Assembly (NCBI GenBank): GCA_021399445.1
Contig: JAJTUQ010000005.1
Coordinates: forward strand, 2,480,001 to 2,544,000
Length of the DNA stretch: 64,000 nt
Direction: 5' to 3'
Source of the DNA: Xylogone sp. PMI_703
Taxonomy: Eukaryota > Ascomycota > Leotiomycetes
Shown: piece by piece, positions 36,051 through 47,823 of the stretch
How the letters are laid out: the number at the start of each line of letters is the position of its first letter
Position numbering within the stretch: position 1 is the stretch's first letter
Notes under the pieces: generated by a model
Databases searched by the model: none
What the model was told of the DNA's origin: nothing
Seen by the model: only the letters and a program-made list of their open reading frames with translations
Translations under genes and position numbers: made by a program

Positions 36051-36116
36051 GCTCGTTACAACTTTCCCTGCTCGTTACAACTTTCCTTACTCGTTACAAC
36101 TTCCCTTATTCGTCAC
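36051..36116 (-). promoter_or_regulatory. 19-bp tandem promoter repeat upstream of UstYa-like gene 4
   Basis: Three contiguous 19-bp units on the minus strand: CGAGCAGGGAAAGTTGTAA (36056-36074), CGAGTAAGGAAAGTTGTAA (36075-36093) and CGAATAAGGGAAGTTGTAA (36094-36112), with degenerate partial units on both sides. The array begins 282 bp upstream of the gene 4 start and lies about 810 bp upstream of the divergent dioxygenase gene. Confidence 0.65.
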
Positions 36117-36925
36117 GGATTCCTTTGTTTACTACTATCATAATCCTTTGTCTAATAACCCCCCGTATTCAACTTCAAGATGTTATCTTTTGAAAAAGTT
36201 TGACGGTTGAATAATTAACTATGACAATAAAACCAAGTTCTCGAGATAAGAAGTCATGAGAGTGCTATTGAGAACTTCTAAGCGAGTAATGGAACTGGAT
36301 TTGATATTAAATTCTTGAAGTTACCCAGAACATCCTATCAGAAATGGCCAATTAGCTTGGCATGTGTGGCCTATAGAGCGCTCTATCTACAGGTTAGGCT
36401 ACAGGTCCTACAGCCTATACTGTAGACCTAAGGCCCTGTAAGCTAAAGCCTAGTAGCGCCTTCAGCTTCGGAATCCTTGATCTTAGGAAGGTGTTGGAGA
36501 CATTATCAATTATACATATCAATTGAATAATAATCACTGTAATTTTTAGTGAGTTCTGTACAAAGTCTTAGGCAGATAGCTAGTGGGGCTAGGTACTAGG
36601 CAGGGGAATACGCACACTAATGCTTTTGATTCTTAGTACTGTAAAGCCAGCAGTTGATCCCCCTTCTGCGCCTGACTAAGACTAGGGGAAGTAGCATTAT
36701 ATATGATTAGTTAAACTACGAAGAGTGGCCGTGATAAGTGTGGTAAAAGCTGTCGTCATCAAGACACTAATCTTCGAGTTCCGAAGTCGGGCTTACAATC
36801 ACACTGCAGGCGTTTGAATATCCTTGGTCGCAAAGGACTCTGATCAGTCTGTTTAGATGCCTTCGGTCTACCACGGTAAGCACTTTCAAGGTACCATAAA
36901 CAGGAAATAGAAAGCATATTCAACA

Positions 36926-37904
36926 ATGGTAAGGAGAGTCAATGTCTCTACTATTTTACTTTACAGACTTTCTAACGCTATTGGCACATTTAGGAACTGC
37001 GAACAAAATATTCAATTTTGCTAGTGCCAATTAGTATACTGATACTCAGTGTTCTGCGGTACTGGCAGCCTATCTCTGAGTACAGCAGCACTATCCTTGG
37101 GTTGACCCCATTTGGAGAAGCCAATTTGGGACATTTTGACCCAGTCTCCTACAGCTGCGTCCATAGCTATACAATCGAGCTTTTATCGATTGATCCGCTT
37201 GTTATATACATCAACAACTTCCTAACGGACGCAGAGATAGAGCATCTCTTGGATTTAGGGTGAGTAATCACTACTCGGAGAAATCACTTGCATTCTCAAA
37301 GAGACTAACACTATAATTTAGAAAAACTAGATATAATAAATCAGCCATCGGAGGAGGCTTGAACCAGACAGTTCGCCGTTCTCAAACGGCTATGCTCCCT
37401 AAAATGGATATAGTTTGCACCTGCCTAACGCAGAGAATGAAAGCCCTGCTTGGCAACATTCAGCACTTCGAAGTTGAAGTCTTGCAGATCGTCAAGTATG
37501 AGACAGGAGGTGACCAGTTCAAGTATCACATGGACTGGTTTGACGCGCCGAAGAATGACAGCTCATATGGCCACAATGGCCTCACATTCAAACCAAGCAA
37601 CCGGCTCGGGACCATTTTTGCTTACCTCGACGATAACTGTACTCAAGGGGAGACGTACTTCCCTAATCTTCCAAGTGTAGCAGAAACGGCAGATGGTGAC
37701 AAATTTGCTATTCCAGATGGAGATACGGGGTTGTTGGTGAAGCCACGGCGTGGGAATGCTGTGTTTTGGAATAATCTTCATCCGAACGGGTCCGGAGATA
37801 CAAGAGTCGGGCATCAGGGCCTCCCAGTGGAGTCTGGAACTAAGATTGGGCTCAATATGTGGAGTAGGTACTTTTTCGATCGGCCTATGGTGGGAGCTGA
37901 TTAA
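36926..37904 (+). CDS. prolyl 4-hydroxylase-like 2-oxoglutarate/Fe(II) dioxygenase
   Basis: Exons 36926-36928, 36994-37259 and 37322-37904 give 283 residues with matching phases. The proposed first exon holds only the ATG, followed directly by a GTAAGG donor. The N-terminus MELRTKYSILLVPISILILS forms a signal anchor. The catalytic domain has the iron ligands His and Asp in KYHMDWFD and the distal His in RVGHQGLP, followed by the 2-oxoglutarate-binding Lys in ESGTKIGLNMW. It matches the P4Hc domain of membrane-anchored fungal prolyl hydroxylase-like enzymes, which hydroxylate peptidyl or free amino acids using O2 and 2-oxoglutarate. In this context it could hydroxylate a peptide product. It is divergent from UstYa-like gene 4 and shares its upstream region. 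Confidence 0.8.
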
Positions 37905-39372
37905 AATGCTTGTGCACGTCGTAAACATCTACTTTAGGGGTTCTAATCCGGATGCTTATGAATAGCGTAGCAATAGAGCGGACTTAAGGGTCTTTTGGCT
38001 GAGTTACAAAGGCTTTAGCTTACATCGGGAGTGTTAGCACGTCTCATGGATAGGTGGAGGGTAATATGATCCCGTAAACTTAGTACAGATTGCTCGCTCT
38101 CATGCTAAAATAAAACAGGTCTTTTACAGTTTAGTGTATGAATGGTGATGTACACACGGTACGGTCTACAGTAATACTGTAAAAAGAGAAGAAATTAGGC
38201 AATTAACTAGCGTTCTGTTAACGTTTTTAGTGTAGCTAGCGCCATGCAGGCTACCCGCGGGCCCACGGCAGTACACACCCTGGCTCTTGGTCTGTCCGGT
38301 GAAAGTGGACTCCTTTATGTAGAAAGTGGTAGTTACGCAATTTCTGTACGAAGGAAATCAAACCACTCACTCTTTCCGTGTATGCAGACGTGGAAAGGGT
38401 AATACTATGTTGATGTACGAATAGTAAGTGAATAGTAGCCATCTCGTGAGCTAGGGATCATGATTACACTATAGCGAGGTCTGATCTTGCTGCCCTACAG
38501 CAACATCTGAAAGCTAAGAAGTTATGCGTAGGTAGATGTAAGAACGTTCAATCAACCTTCCATCTACTATTAATTGGAGAATACTGATTTGTATACTCAA
38601 GTAGAACTCAACTATTGACTAGCTAATGATCCTCAAATATTTAATCTACAAGAACAAGGCTGCCGTTACGCCAACTCTGAAGAGTCTCAAATTTAATGCG
38701 ATGCTCAAGCGCCCAAGCATGGATCTTATCAAAATTTCTGCAGGTGTGACGAGTGTCTGTCTTCAACATGATCTTGTTAGGCTTATCAAATCTCCATATC
38801 ATAAGAGTCAGATCCGCGTGGCATTGGAGTGCCCGGCGGATATGATTGATGCAGTGATCTATTCGCTATGACTATATATAGAACAAACCTATGTGATCCT
38901 CGCGCGATGGATCTGCGGGCCTGTCAAAAATATGGGAATAATAATCAGGATATAGTGCTTGGCGAAGACGATTCTGGTCAAGATGTTAGTTATATAATCT
39001 TGCGGATAATGAGAAGAGAAGGTTGGCGGACCAGGCAATGGAGCGAATGGTATACTTCGAGACCTGTGAGATAGAGACCATTCTCTGGCCACTGGAACAT
39101 CGAATCGGTCACGTCTGCTTCATCTTTTTCGAAGTCAAGATTCAAGCCTGGACAGCTATAAGTAAATATTTGGCCTTTCTAGTTTGGAGTTTGAAGATAT
39201 ACCGAGAAGAAGAGTGTCCCATGCCTTATCTACTGCTCGTGATGGTGGCCCAATATATTCATGCCCCCCCATGATCTGTAATGTACTTACCATCACCATT
39301 TAATTCAATTGTACCAGAAAAGACCGTTTCTACCAACTTAATCTTACTCTTGACGAGATTTAGATAGAAAAT
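37905..39372. other. intergenic with short unrecognised frames
   Basis: Frames at 38626-38871, 38868-39074 and 39023-39274 overlap in different phases and could be pieces of one decayed gene, but no family is recognisable. The rest holds nothing I can name. Confidence 0.35.
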
Positions 39373-39591
39373 TCAAATATTTAGTATAGGAAACATGGAT
39401 TGTTGTTCTTTCATCTGGTCATCAACGACTGTCTTTTGCTTATCTGCCAAGACAAAAAAGCCAACGAATATGAACCAAGCATTGAAAAAGACTGAAATGA
39501 TAAGAAGGCAACGTAGAAATTGCTGGTCCTTCGAGGTTGGTTGAGATAATATCTCCTTCCTAGCAGATTCTCTTTCTCTTATTCCCTCATA
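39373..39591 (-). CDS. possible exon of a small membrane protein
   Basis: An open stretch of 72 codons without an ATG encodes a charged segment followed by a clear hydrophobic helix (LLIISVFFNAWFIFVGFFVLA) and a charged tail. It could be the last exon of a small membrane protein or a chance frame. No family match. Confidence 0.2.
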   Translation of the reverse strand, partial: YEGIRERESARKEILSQPTSKDQQFLRCLLIISVFFNAWFIFVGFFVLADKQKTVVDDQMKEQQSMFPILNI

Positions 39592-39639
39592 TTATTGTCT
39601 AGTAGATCCAAATCAATGTAGAGTAGAAGCCAGTCAGTG

Positions 39640-42600
39640 ACAATGGCGCGCTTACTATCAGTCAATGGGAACAGTTTGCTGAATTCTTCAAGTTTTGTTA
39701 TGATGTCAATAACACTGCTGCATCTCAGAAAAATAAGTACTTGAATAACTTGAACAAGTTATACACAGACCCAAAGAGTTATGTCAAGTCCCTGCAAAGT
39801 ACAAAGGTGAGTCTTGAATCTGGGATCAACGAAATTATGACACCTACGCCCGCTGGAACTGCGCCACTGGTTCCGGCGAAGAAGGTGTCCAATGACTCCT
39901 TCCAGCAGAGAACAGATCCAACCCTTTTGGTTGCTGCCATCGACTCAAGATAGCCCTCTGCATTTTTAGACTCCCTCCAGATACAATTTGCCAGCGACAC
40001 CAGCTCTCCTACGAATGGACCGGCAAGTCCACCCGTGTAGACTTTGGTCTCTGGTATACTATCAAACCTAAACCTTCCAAAGGCATCGGGAGATATTAAA
40101 TCCACAGTAAATGAACTCCTACTGGAAGCCTGTGACAGCGCGCAGAAGTCAAAGATCTGGTTCAAAAATGGACAGGCCTGCCTTTCTGTCCAATTCTCGT
40201 GGAATGGGAGGCCGTTTTCTACAACGTTGATTTCATAAAGGATCCTTCACCTTGGTCCATCGGTCTCGGCAGCTCGCCAATGAACAACAATAATTACAAA
40301 CAAGTCCTCTATATTAATCCGACCCCTCTCTCAGAACCAAGCAATCTAACTGATCAAGGCAGCCGAACTGTGTCCGGAAGAATCTTGGTCCTGCCACAAC
40401 CATCTTTTGCTCTAGCTGCAATTGTGAAGCAGATTCTTGATGTTGCCGGTGTACATGTGCCAAAGTTTCTGCAGCAAGAAGTGACAGATCCTAAGACTTG
40501 AAAAACGACGGTGAGTGGCAAGCTTGATCCAGTCAAATCAAATGCTAGTATTTCCGCAAGATCTCGTTTTGAGTATTTGAGCTTACACCACTTAGGCATT
40601 CATAAAAAAATCGAGCCTTTGAAATTTATTACTCTCTGCTCACATTAGGAACTGGCTCCCACTTGAAACCGAATGTCAGAGTTCAGGGTCAAGCTACCAG
40701 AGCTCTTGCAGAGGCTATTGATATTGGCAAGGATATCGGCCTTCAGCCTGGTGTCATGGAGGAGATTATCAATATCATGGGCAGCGAGACTGCCAAGACA
40801 CCATTTGGGACATTGATCAATTTTGAAGGTGCGAGATTTCAGCCTTTTAAAGGAGTACAGCATAGACAACTCGGTAGGTAATTGGAGTATAGTGTTTATA
40901 TCGCGCTAACAATTAACGCAGTTCTCACAGAGTTGGTGGTTGTGGATAGATTCGGGCAGGCAGTCGCGCGTCCAATGCCTAGTCGAAAGCCAGTTACTCC
41001 TCCCAACTATCCCCAGGTTTCCAATACACCCTTGCTTAGCAGACCAGTTGTGTCCAACTATGTTACCTAATAACACCCTGAACACTGTTTTTGCAAAGCC
41101 AGATTCTCGTTCATCATCAGGCATGGTTCATAGCCCCTTCATCCAGATAACTCCAGCAATCAACCAGAGTGCAAGAATAAATGCCGCTTTCTTGATGAGA
41201 AACGCAGATCCTGGTATGGACCCACCGTAGAGAGTATGTAATGATTGGGATAATCCGATATTTGGATGTAGGGAACCTTCTCTCTGTATTGTAAGTATGG
41301 GGCTGATATTATGACAGGGGTTATTGTCAACTATGCCGACTCTTCTCTCCAATTCTTCAGAGGAAAAGGCTTACTCTACCCTCAATCCGCTATGGGGGCC
41401 CTGACTGCATTACAGTGGGCACCATTTTCTCAGCCACCCCCAGAGTAAGCAACAAACTTCTATCTCAACACTGGTAGACCTGGTCAGCCAGATGCAAGGA
41501 GATCCAACAAATACTAGAAAGTCAGAATAGGCTCAGGAATATCACCATGCCTTGTGGAATATGATTAATGGGGCTACTGAGAATATGCCATTCCCGCCCT
41601 CATAATACTCAGCATCTGCAAATGCCATCGTCGGCAAACCGTTAGCATTAGTCAATGTAGGTTGGTCTCTTGAGCTAGCGGAAGCTCCGATGAAGGCACA
41701 ACATACGCTAGGGCCAATCCCAGACCTTGGGTATGAGGAGCCCATGATGAACAAATACAACTTTCATATCAAAATTGGAGATATAAGTTTCCAATACTAT
41801 TTCTAAACTACTCATTCACCGACAAATCGAATAGTACGAACGACCATTTGATGGCGTTGTGTGTTACTGGGATACAGATGACAATATTGCCGGAACCAGC
41901 ACTGGGAAAACAAAGTCTAGACCAATGTACACATACCCTTATTCTTCAAATGAGACACAGACAGCAGCGCAGCAAGCGCTAGATCCTCGTAAAATGATCG
42001 AGACGGAAATATTCCTAAGTCTTACCCGATACTTCATCGAATCCGACAAAGGTAGATTCATCTAAAGGTTTACTGAAATCAAAGGCGGAAAAATTCATAG
42101 TCAAGTCACTACTAATTGATCAGTATACTCCATTACATCTCTATAGTGCTATCTTACCAATCAAAAGCCTCAAAATTCCTGGGTAGTCCCTTGAGGCTCC
42201 CATGAAAAACATGAGTAAATAATTCTGAAGAGCGAGCAATATTCATTAGATTTAATATTATTGAATAGCGGCTTTCTTCACTCTTGATCTGATCTTGGTC
42301 ACTCAACGATGTGCCCAAAGGATACAACGAGAAAGAAATTCTCCGGGCAGATTCATGGCTTGCAGCACAAAATGACGATGACCCAACTAAGAAGGCCGAA
42401 ACGTATCCATTAATCTGCCTATTGCTGGTGGTAAAGAGTAAGTCCAATCCTGATTGTCGATGTCTTTTACTAGATTCCTGGATGGTCCCAGAAAGCACCT
42501 GGTGCTATCCACATTGAGAGACTGACTTATGCTTCTCTAACCACAGTATGTGGAATTGGCTTCAACCATACGTGGATCCAAACCCACCTGAAGCCGGTAC

Positions 42601-42741
42601 CCCAATAAAGCCTCTGTATAGTGCATTGGAAGTTGGCCAGGAAAGTGGTACATTCAAAGGTGACCCTGCTCCATATACTCTGCTCGAGGGCTATTTGCAA
42701 CTAGCCAGGCCACTCATTGACCAGAGCAAGATTGGACGTTG
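39640..42741 (+). pseudogene. decayed gene of unknown family
   Basis: A run of protein-like segments on the plus strand is broken by in-frame stops and frame changes. The frame from about 39645 reads TISQWEQFAEFFKFCYDVNN and PAGTAPLVPAKKVSND, meets TAG at 39951-39953 and another TAG near 40037, continues to about 40190, and then shifts to a frame reading FIKDPSPWSIGLGSSPMNNN. Later segments include RALAEAIDIGKDIGLQPGVM (about 40700), GVVCYWDTDDNIAGTSTG (about 41855) and WLQPYVDPNPPEAGTPI (about 42555), ending at a TGA at 42740-42742. Some junctions may be introns, but the early TAGs sit in otherwise continuous sequence. I do not recognise the family, and no catalytic motif is evident. Confidence 0.5.
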
Positions 42742-42987
42742 AGACTTATATCAGACAGATCGAGTAACAATGGCCGAGAATTCTTCGTAGCAAGAACAGT
42801 ATTCTGACTTATGATACTCGATGTTGAAATAAAATTCTTACAAAGTGCTTGTAATGAAGTCCAATACATTTAAAATCTTCTTCAATATAAAAGCAGTTAA
42901 TCGCACTATACTATTGTTAGTGACAACGTCTTTTTGCAAGGGCTAAACCTCGAGAATGAAACGAACAGTTAAGAATTAGAGGAATTG

Positions 42988-43197
42988 TTAGCACCGTCGC
43001 CCACCCATTCTCATTCCCATTCCCATTGGCCGCCTCCCGTACATGCCTCCTCCGTAGACTGGCTGTCGCATACCAACTCGAGGACCCATTGGTACCATGA
43101 CAACCGGACGGGGAGCCATCATAGGGACGAAGGGGGCAGGACCCATTCCAATGGGATGGCGGCGACGGCCATAGGGGTGACTCATTCCACATCCCAT
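42988..43197 (-). CDS. short Met/Gly/Arg/Pro-rich protein
   Basis: A 69-residue frame starts MGCGMSHPYGRRRH and is dominated by Met, Gly, Arg and Pro, with a repeated GM(R/G)MG C-terminal stretch encoded by a short CATTCC-type simple repeat on the plus strand. It has no signal peptide or membrane segment. It may be a real low-complexity protein or a by-product of the repeat. Confidence 0.4.
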   Translation of the reverse strand: MGCGMSHPYGRRRHPIGMGPAPFVPMMAPRPVVMVPMGPRVGMRQPVYGGGMYGRRPMGMGMRMGGRRC

Positions 43198-44149
43198 TCT
43201 TGTTGAGTCTTGTCTACGAGTAAGTTGAGATGAGTGAGTTGTCGCTCGATGATAGGAAATATAATTGAATGACAAGATTCCACTTATACTTTGGTATTTG
43301 CAGTGACTCATATAGTGGAAGTGTTGAAACATTAGTGCAGGCAGGTGATTATGACGTCCTTAAAGCTGAGGATAGTGGCGATAGTACACTTTCAAGCGGG
43401 CGGCTTAACTGTAACTTTGGATACGCCAAGCATCGAATGCGTAATCAGGCATGATATTTCTACAGCTTTGCTCGCCGTATGAAACTTCAATAGCAAAGGT
43501 GTAGTAGTGTATCGTGATATTATATCAATCGCTCGATTGATGGCGAGAAGTTGAGGTTCTCGTGGGGTGTGACCCATTTCATCTGACACCTTCATACTAG
43601 CGTACTGATCACCCTCTTTATAAAAGCTCACTCATCAATTGTTCGCCCTTCACGTTTAATATTATCTTCTCATACTTCTCCATAGTGTGATACCTTTTCA
43701 ACCTAGTCTAACAAATTTTATACGACTGGATGGATTTTTATGATTCAGAAATGTAACTTAAATAGCAACCTTCTAAATGTGAAATCGAGTATTAACATAT
43801 TTCCAAAACTCGAGATCAGTGTCCAGGATATTCATAATTTCATAGTTGGATGTAGAAATTATGACTACCACCGTAGCTCGGTGAAAGGGCGTGTGCAGTT
43901 TCCAGTGGCCTTGGAGCCCTTCTAGGAGGTGTATTAATCATGATGTCTTCATGGCGTCCATTGTTGCCATTTTTTGTTTTGGTGCTTGTTATGTTTTTGT
44001 GCGTCAACCCCCCACAATACTGACAGAAGAAGAAACAGAATGCTAATATACATAACAAAATATATTTATTAATGCCGAATACCATCTCCCACTCTGCATC
44101 CGGGCCATTGTAGGGTGACTCCACTATTACTTGATGTTATTTTGCTTCT
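43198..44149. other. intergenic, no gene seen
   Basis: Only short frames in all phases. A hydrophobic minus-strand frame near 44050 (ILLCILAFCFFFC) lacks family features. Confidence 0.4.
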
Positions 44150-44580
44150 ACTTACGGTCTGCAAGGCAGCAAGTGGTATCGTGGCTGGCACGTGGATACA
44201 CCAGACATGCTGTTTTCGAGAACCCTCTGGGTTGGAATTGCAGGTCTCTATTTAGCTAACGGAATATTCATCAGTGGCTGATTCTCACATCTGTTGTAGA
44301 GCTAGTAGGACTCGGTTCGGGTTTGTTATTCCAGACTCCAATTATGGCCTTACAGGCAATCATTGAGCAAAAGATGTCGAAATGGTAATCTCGGCATTTT
44401 CATGCATACGTGTTATGAGTGTAACTATATCTGTCGTCGTGGGTGGTCTCGTGTTCCAGCAGGGTATGTACCCAATCATCCTTTCAACTCCCGATGTTTT
44501 AGACGCTAAAAGATACGTAATAACTGAATAATACACTTAAATTCCAGGGTGGTCTTTCGGAGTGCTGGTAAGCTTTTCTC
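44150..44580 (+). pseudogene. remnant of an MFS efflux transporter
   Basis: Pieces typical of the C-terminal half of drug:H+ antiporter family 2 pumps are present but scattered over different frames: a SGIVAGTW segment near 44175, LWVGIAGLYLA near 44230, then GLGSGLLFQTPIMALQAIIE at about 44310-44370 directly followed by a stop, and ISVVVGGLVFQQG near 44430-44465. The intervening transmembrane parts and the N-terminal half are missing. In metabolite clusters these pumps export the product, so this may be a lost self-resistance or export gene. Confidence 0.6.
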
Positions 44581-46007
44581 TTGAGTGCATCGAGCATCAA
44601 GTATGTTTCCTAATCCTGCCCCACTTCATCCAGATGAATGGCCACGATGGCATACCTCCGCGGGCTTTTAGTGTGGGTCCCAGTCACCCGCAAATACTCA
44701 AATAAACTCAATGAGAAATGCAACGCTGCAAGGTGGAGCCGTCAGCCCTTGGAAGCCCTGGGGAGCAGATGATTCGTTAAGTGGACTCTGACGGCAGGTA
44801 TTAGGGTCCTTAGCTCAGCACCGGTATATTTTGAGAATTTGCGGTAACTTCAACGTAAACTATTACCGCTATGATTCTTCATCAATTATGATTTCCTATG
44901 CAGGTTAATTTTTGTAACGTAATCCTCGGAGATATTTCCTAGAACTTTAGACTTGAGTATGATGACTTCATTGAATCGAATCAATATAGCGCCGTTGTGC
45001 GATGGTCTGTTATTGGCACTAATTATTGGAACCGACCAGCTATTCATGAACAGTCGTAATGATACTCTTTCACAGTGCATAAAGGTCTCCATAGACCATG
45101 CAATTATCAGTCATGTGTCGTATCAGAATCTGTGCTGCAATGTCGCAAACTGGCTCAGTGTGGTAAGACTTTGTTGACTAAATAACAGCATGAGCTGCCC
45201 GTAGCTGATTTGGTCCAATAGGCAATTACGGATCGCGACAACTGATTATAACCGCTCAATGATAACCGCGACCGGAATTTCTCACTTTGATGCCTGATCA
45301 TCAGTCCCTTCTTGATTGTAAGATTGTGATATGGTAAGACCTTACGGTGATTGTTGTAAGCTTTTGTGCAACGTAGCTCGCACAAGTCCGACGCCTGATG
45401 ATGATCACTACCAAAATGCAGCTTTTGGTCAACCACACTCGCATTAATCGCCATACTCGCTCCACTCATCCATTTCATGAACGCGTCAGCCATGAAGACT
45501 GCAATTCATCACACACTCTATGTCCATATAAATTTTGCTGAGGAAGATTATTAATTCTAAAATTTAATTCATGCGCATTGCTGTACCGATCAAAGAATTC
45601 ACATACTCAGATCAAAGCGACGCAGTGTCTTAAGATTATTGTAGTTCATGATGCGCTGAATTGTGTTTTTCCGAGTGATAATGTATCTAGCGAATACATC
45701 CTTAATGATAATAACTGAATCATGTGGCCTTCACCGGGTCTCTCTATACCCCTCATAAGTGAGTAGAAAAGAATGTCGTGATCAATCATGCACTGAAGCA
45801 ATTACTTCTCCTCGTAACAATCTTAGTCTAACTGGCTATACGGCACTCGTACGTTATGTTTGATATGAAAGTTCTCATGTTTATTTATTATCTTATATAA
45901 AAAAGTTCACATATCATACCACGATGCCATTGTTTAACTAGGCATATGGCAATTAGTTTTCATTTATCCGTGCTTGATTAATCTTTAGTCAATGCTTTCA
46001 TTCGTGA
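44581..46007. other. intergenic, no confident gene
   Basis: A 112-residue minus-strand frame with an ATG at 45491-45493 is open but has no recognisable feature. The rest is AT-rich with short frames. Confidence 0.35.
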
Positions 46008-46439
46008 TCAGTCTAAGACAAACCTTTCATTATCAGCATGTCCCAATTCACTTACAAGGACCGTCTCGCAGGGCCAGATTGTCAATGTCGACATGTCCCA
46101 CCTAGGCTATTGTTTTTCCATCATTTATTAGCGCGAGCTCTGAATAGGAGAGTAGTGGAACGTACGTGCTGCATCTTGTGCATCTCTTTTTCAATCTCCT
46201 CGATGCTAGCTGCCTTGCATGCGAAGACATTTCCTCCGGAAGCTGGGCCACCTGGATTTTCTCCCTCCAGTATGGTTCCCGCCAAGGAGAAATTCAACTC
46301 ATTGCTTTGAGTTTGTATAGTAGGAGCCGTGGATATATGTGATTGATTGATCTGTGGGCGATCACGAACGAAGATAAAACTAAAAAAGATATCCGATGTT
46401 AGGAATATGCAATCAAAATAACAATCGCCTAAGTTTCAT
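46008..46439 (-). CDS. YCII-like dimeric alpha/beta-barrel protein (divergent)
   Basis: A three-exon model, 46439-46423, 46379-46166 and 46106-46008, has consistent phases and gives 109 residues. The middle exon carries the most telling sequence: FIFVRDRP (equivalent to the IFPDKPG strand of the neighbouring YCII gene), FSLAGTILEGE, SGGNVFACKAASIEEIEKEM, and the last exon gives WDMSTLTIWPCETVL, the usual C-terminal strand. The first, 17-bp coding exon and its 43-bp intron with a GTTATT donor are uncertain. Members of the YCII/dimeric ferredoxin-like group can be small isomerases or cyclases, but no activity can be assigned. It is probably a diverged paralogue of the gene at 47290-47823 and may be non-functional. 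Confidence 0.45.
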
Positions 46440-47289
46440 TTCTCATTCTAGTGAGTGAGTGTACAGGAATGGTGGTAGCTGACTATTCGTTTAGGGTTTT
46501 TCTTGGCAGGCTATTATATAAAGCCCCACTGGTGTGTATTTTTCTAGCATGAAGGAGGAATGGCACTCGCTGCCACCGGCGCAATGATTTTAGCCACATT
46601 GTTCTACTCAAGGTCGAAACGCAATTGTACAAAACCCAATTCCTCTTGTACCGTAACTGATAAGGACCACGTGACCAAGATGACGGCTTTGGAGTTTCAA
46701 ATTCGTAACCAGCTTTTATGGGGCAGCTTCTTGTTTCGTCTAAATGGCTTCGACAATGGAGCTTCCTCTTGTGGTAAAATACCGTACGAGCAAGAGCCCG
46801 GATATAGGAGCAGGTGAGGTCATGGTCAGCATTAAGCTGCACGAACAGATTACTCTACTTGCCCGAGAGCCTACTTCCGTACGGAAATGCGATTACAGTA
46901 ATTTAAGTACCATATAAGGACTAACGCCTTGTTGAGGCGCTGTCACTTGTGACGATGCAACGGTGATGCTTGGCATGTGCACTTCTCGTAATCGGTGCAG
47001 CTTTAGTCCAATGCAAATACGGGTCGTCGGGTCGCCGCCGTATTGCGCTACCGCGCCGCACCATACTTCACATTACCACCTGCCTAAAACCATCCTCGAC
47101 GGCGAGGATTAGCGGCATGAGCTGTAGAATTTGTCATAGCTACAGCACATAGTAATCAATTTATAAACTAATTGGAAGAGAGAGTGGATTCTTTATAGCC
47201 TGGGGTGCCTTATACGCGAACAAAACCCACGCCCGTAATACCCTCCTGGCATGAGCAACCCGTAGGCTATCCCGGATACCCATGATCCA
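46440..47289. other. intergenic, no confident gene
   Basis: Opposing frames at 46483-46842 and 46560-46817 overlap and neither shows family features. Nothing else is supportable. Confidence 0.4.
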
Positions 47290-47823
47290 CTATTGTGCTT
47301 GCAAAGGTCTCCGGAATAAACTCTGGAAGGGAAATATGCGCATCTTCTCCAAATCCCAAATGCCTTCCTTGACATAGATATCTTTTTTAATCTTACCCAT
47401 CACATCTGCTACGCTTTCACCTTGGACGACCAAGACCGAACCTATGAAGGGTCTGGTACCATCACTAACATGCTCTTTGAATATCGGCCCTAGAATCTCA
47501 TTTGTAAGCGCTGCAAACGGGCAAATATAAATTAAATGGAGGATAAACCTCGGCAAAGCAGAGCCAACATACCTCCCCACATAACTAATCCTTCTTTATG
47601 CAAATGCCTGAAGTGTTCAGAATGGATAGGCCTAATCTGGAGACGGCGTTCTAGCTGCTCTTGTAGGTTATTTCGCTGTTTCGATGGATATGTGGTGGAC
47701 CAGCTGGCGGGATTCGCTACTTGGACTTACCATGCCCGGCTTGTCAGGGAAAATTATTAACCACTCCAGTAGTTTGGAGGCATCTTTCGATGCTTTAAGT
47801 CCTGAAAGAGCTGCCCTGGACAT
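47290..47823 (-). CDS. YCII-domain protein
   Basis: Exons 47823-47731, 47654-47573 and 47510-47290 join in phases 0 and 1 to give 131 residues. The protein reads as a complete YCII-related ferredoxin-like fold: LLEWLIIFPDKPGM, then LERRLQIRPIHSEHFRHLHK, GSVLVVQGESVADVMGKI, and the typical ending KKDIYVKEGIWDLEKMRIFPF. A short N-terminal extension might be a targeting sequence. Fungal YCII proteins are usually about 100-130 residues and dimeric. Some occur in secondary-metabolite clusters, with roles such as dehydration or cyclisation proposed. It lies between the divergent paralogue and the NRPS, transcribed away from the NRPS. Confidence 0.82.

Noticed and set aside
38251..38442. Sequence resembling the MITE end (CCGGTGAAA..)
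   Set aside because: Similarity is limited to about 20 bases with no matching opposite arm or TA duplication.
46483..46842. 119-codon minus-strand frame and its plus-strand partner at 46560-46817
   Set aside because: Mutually overlapping antisense frames; neither shows a signal, domain or splice support.
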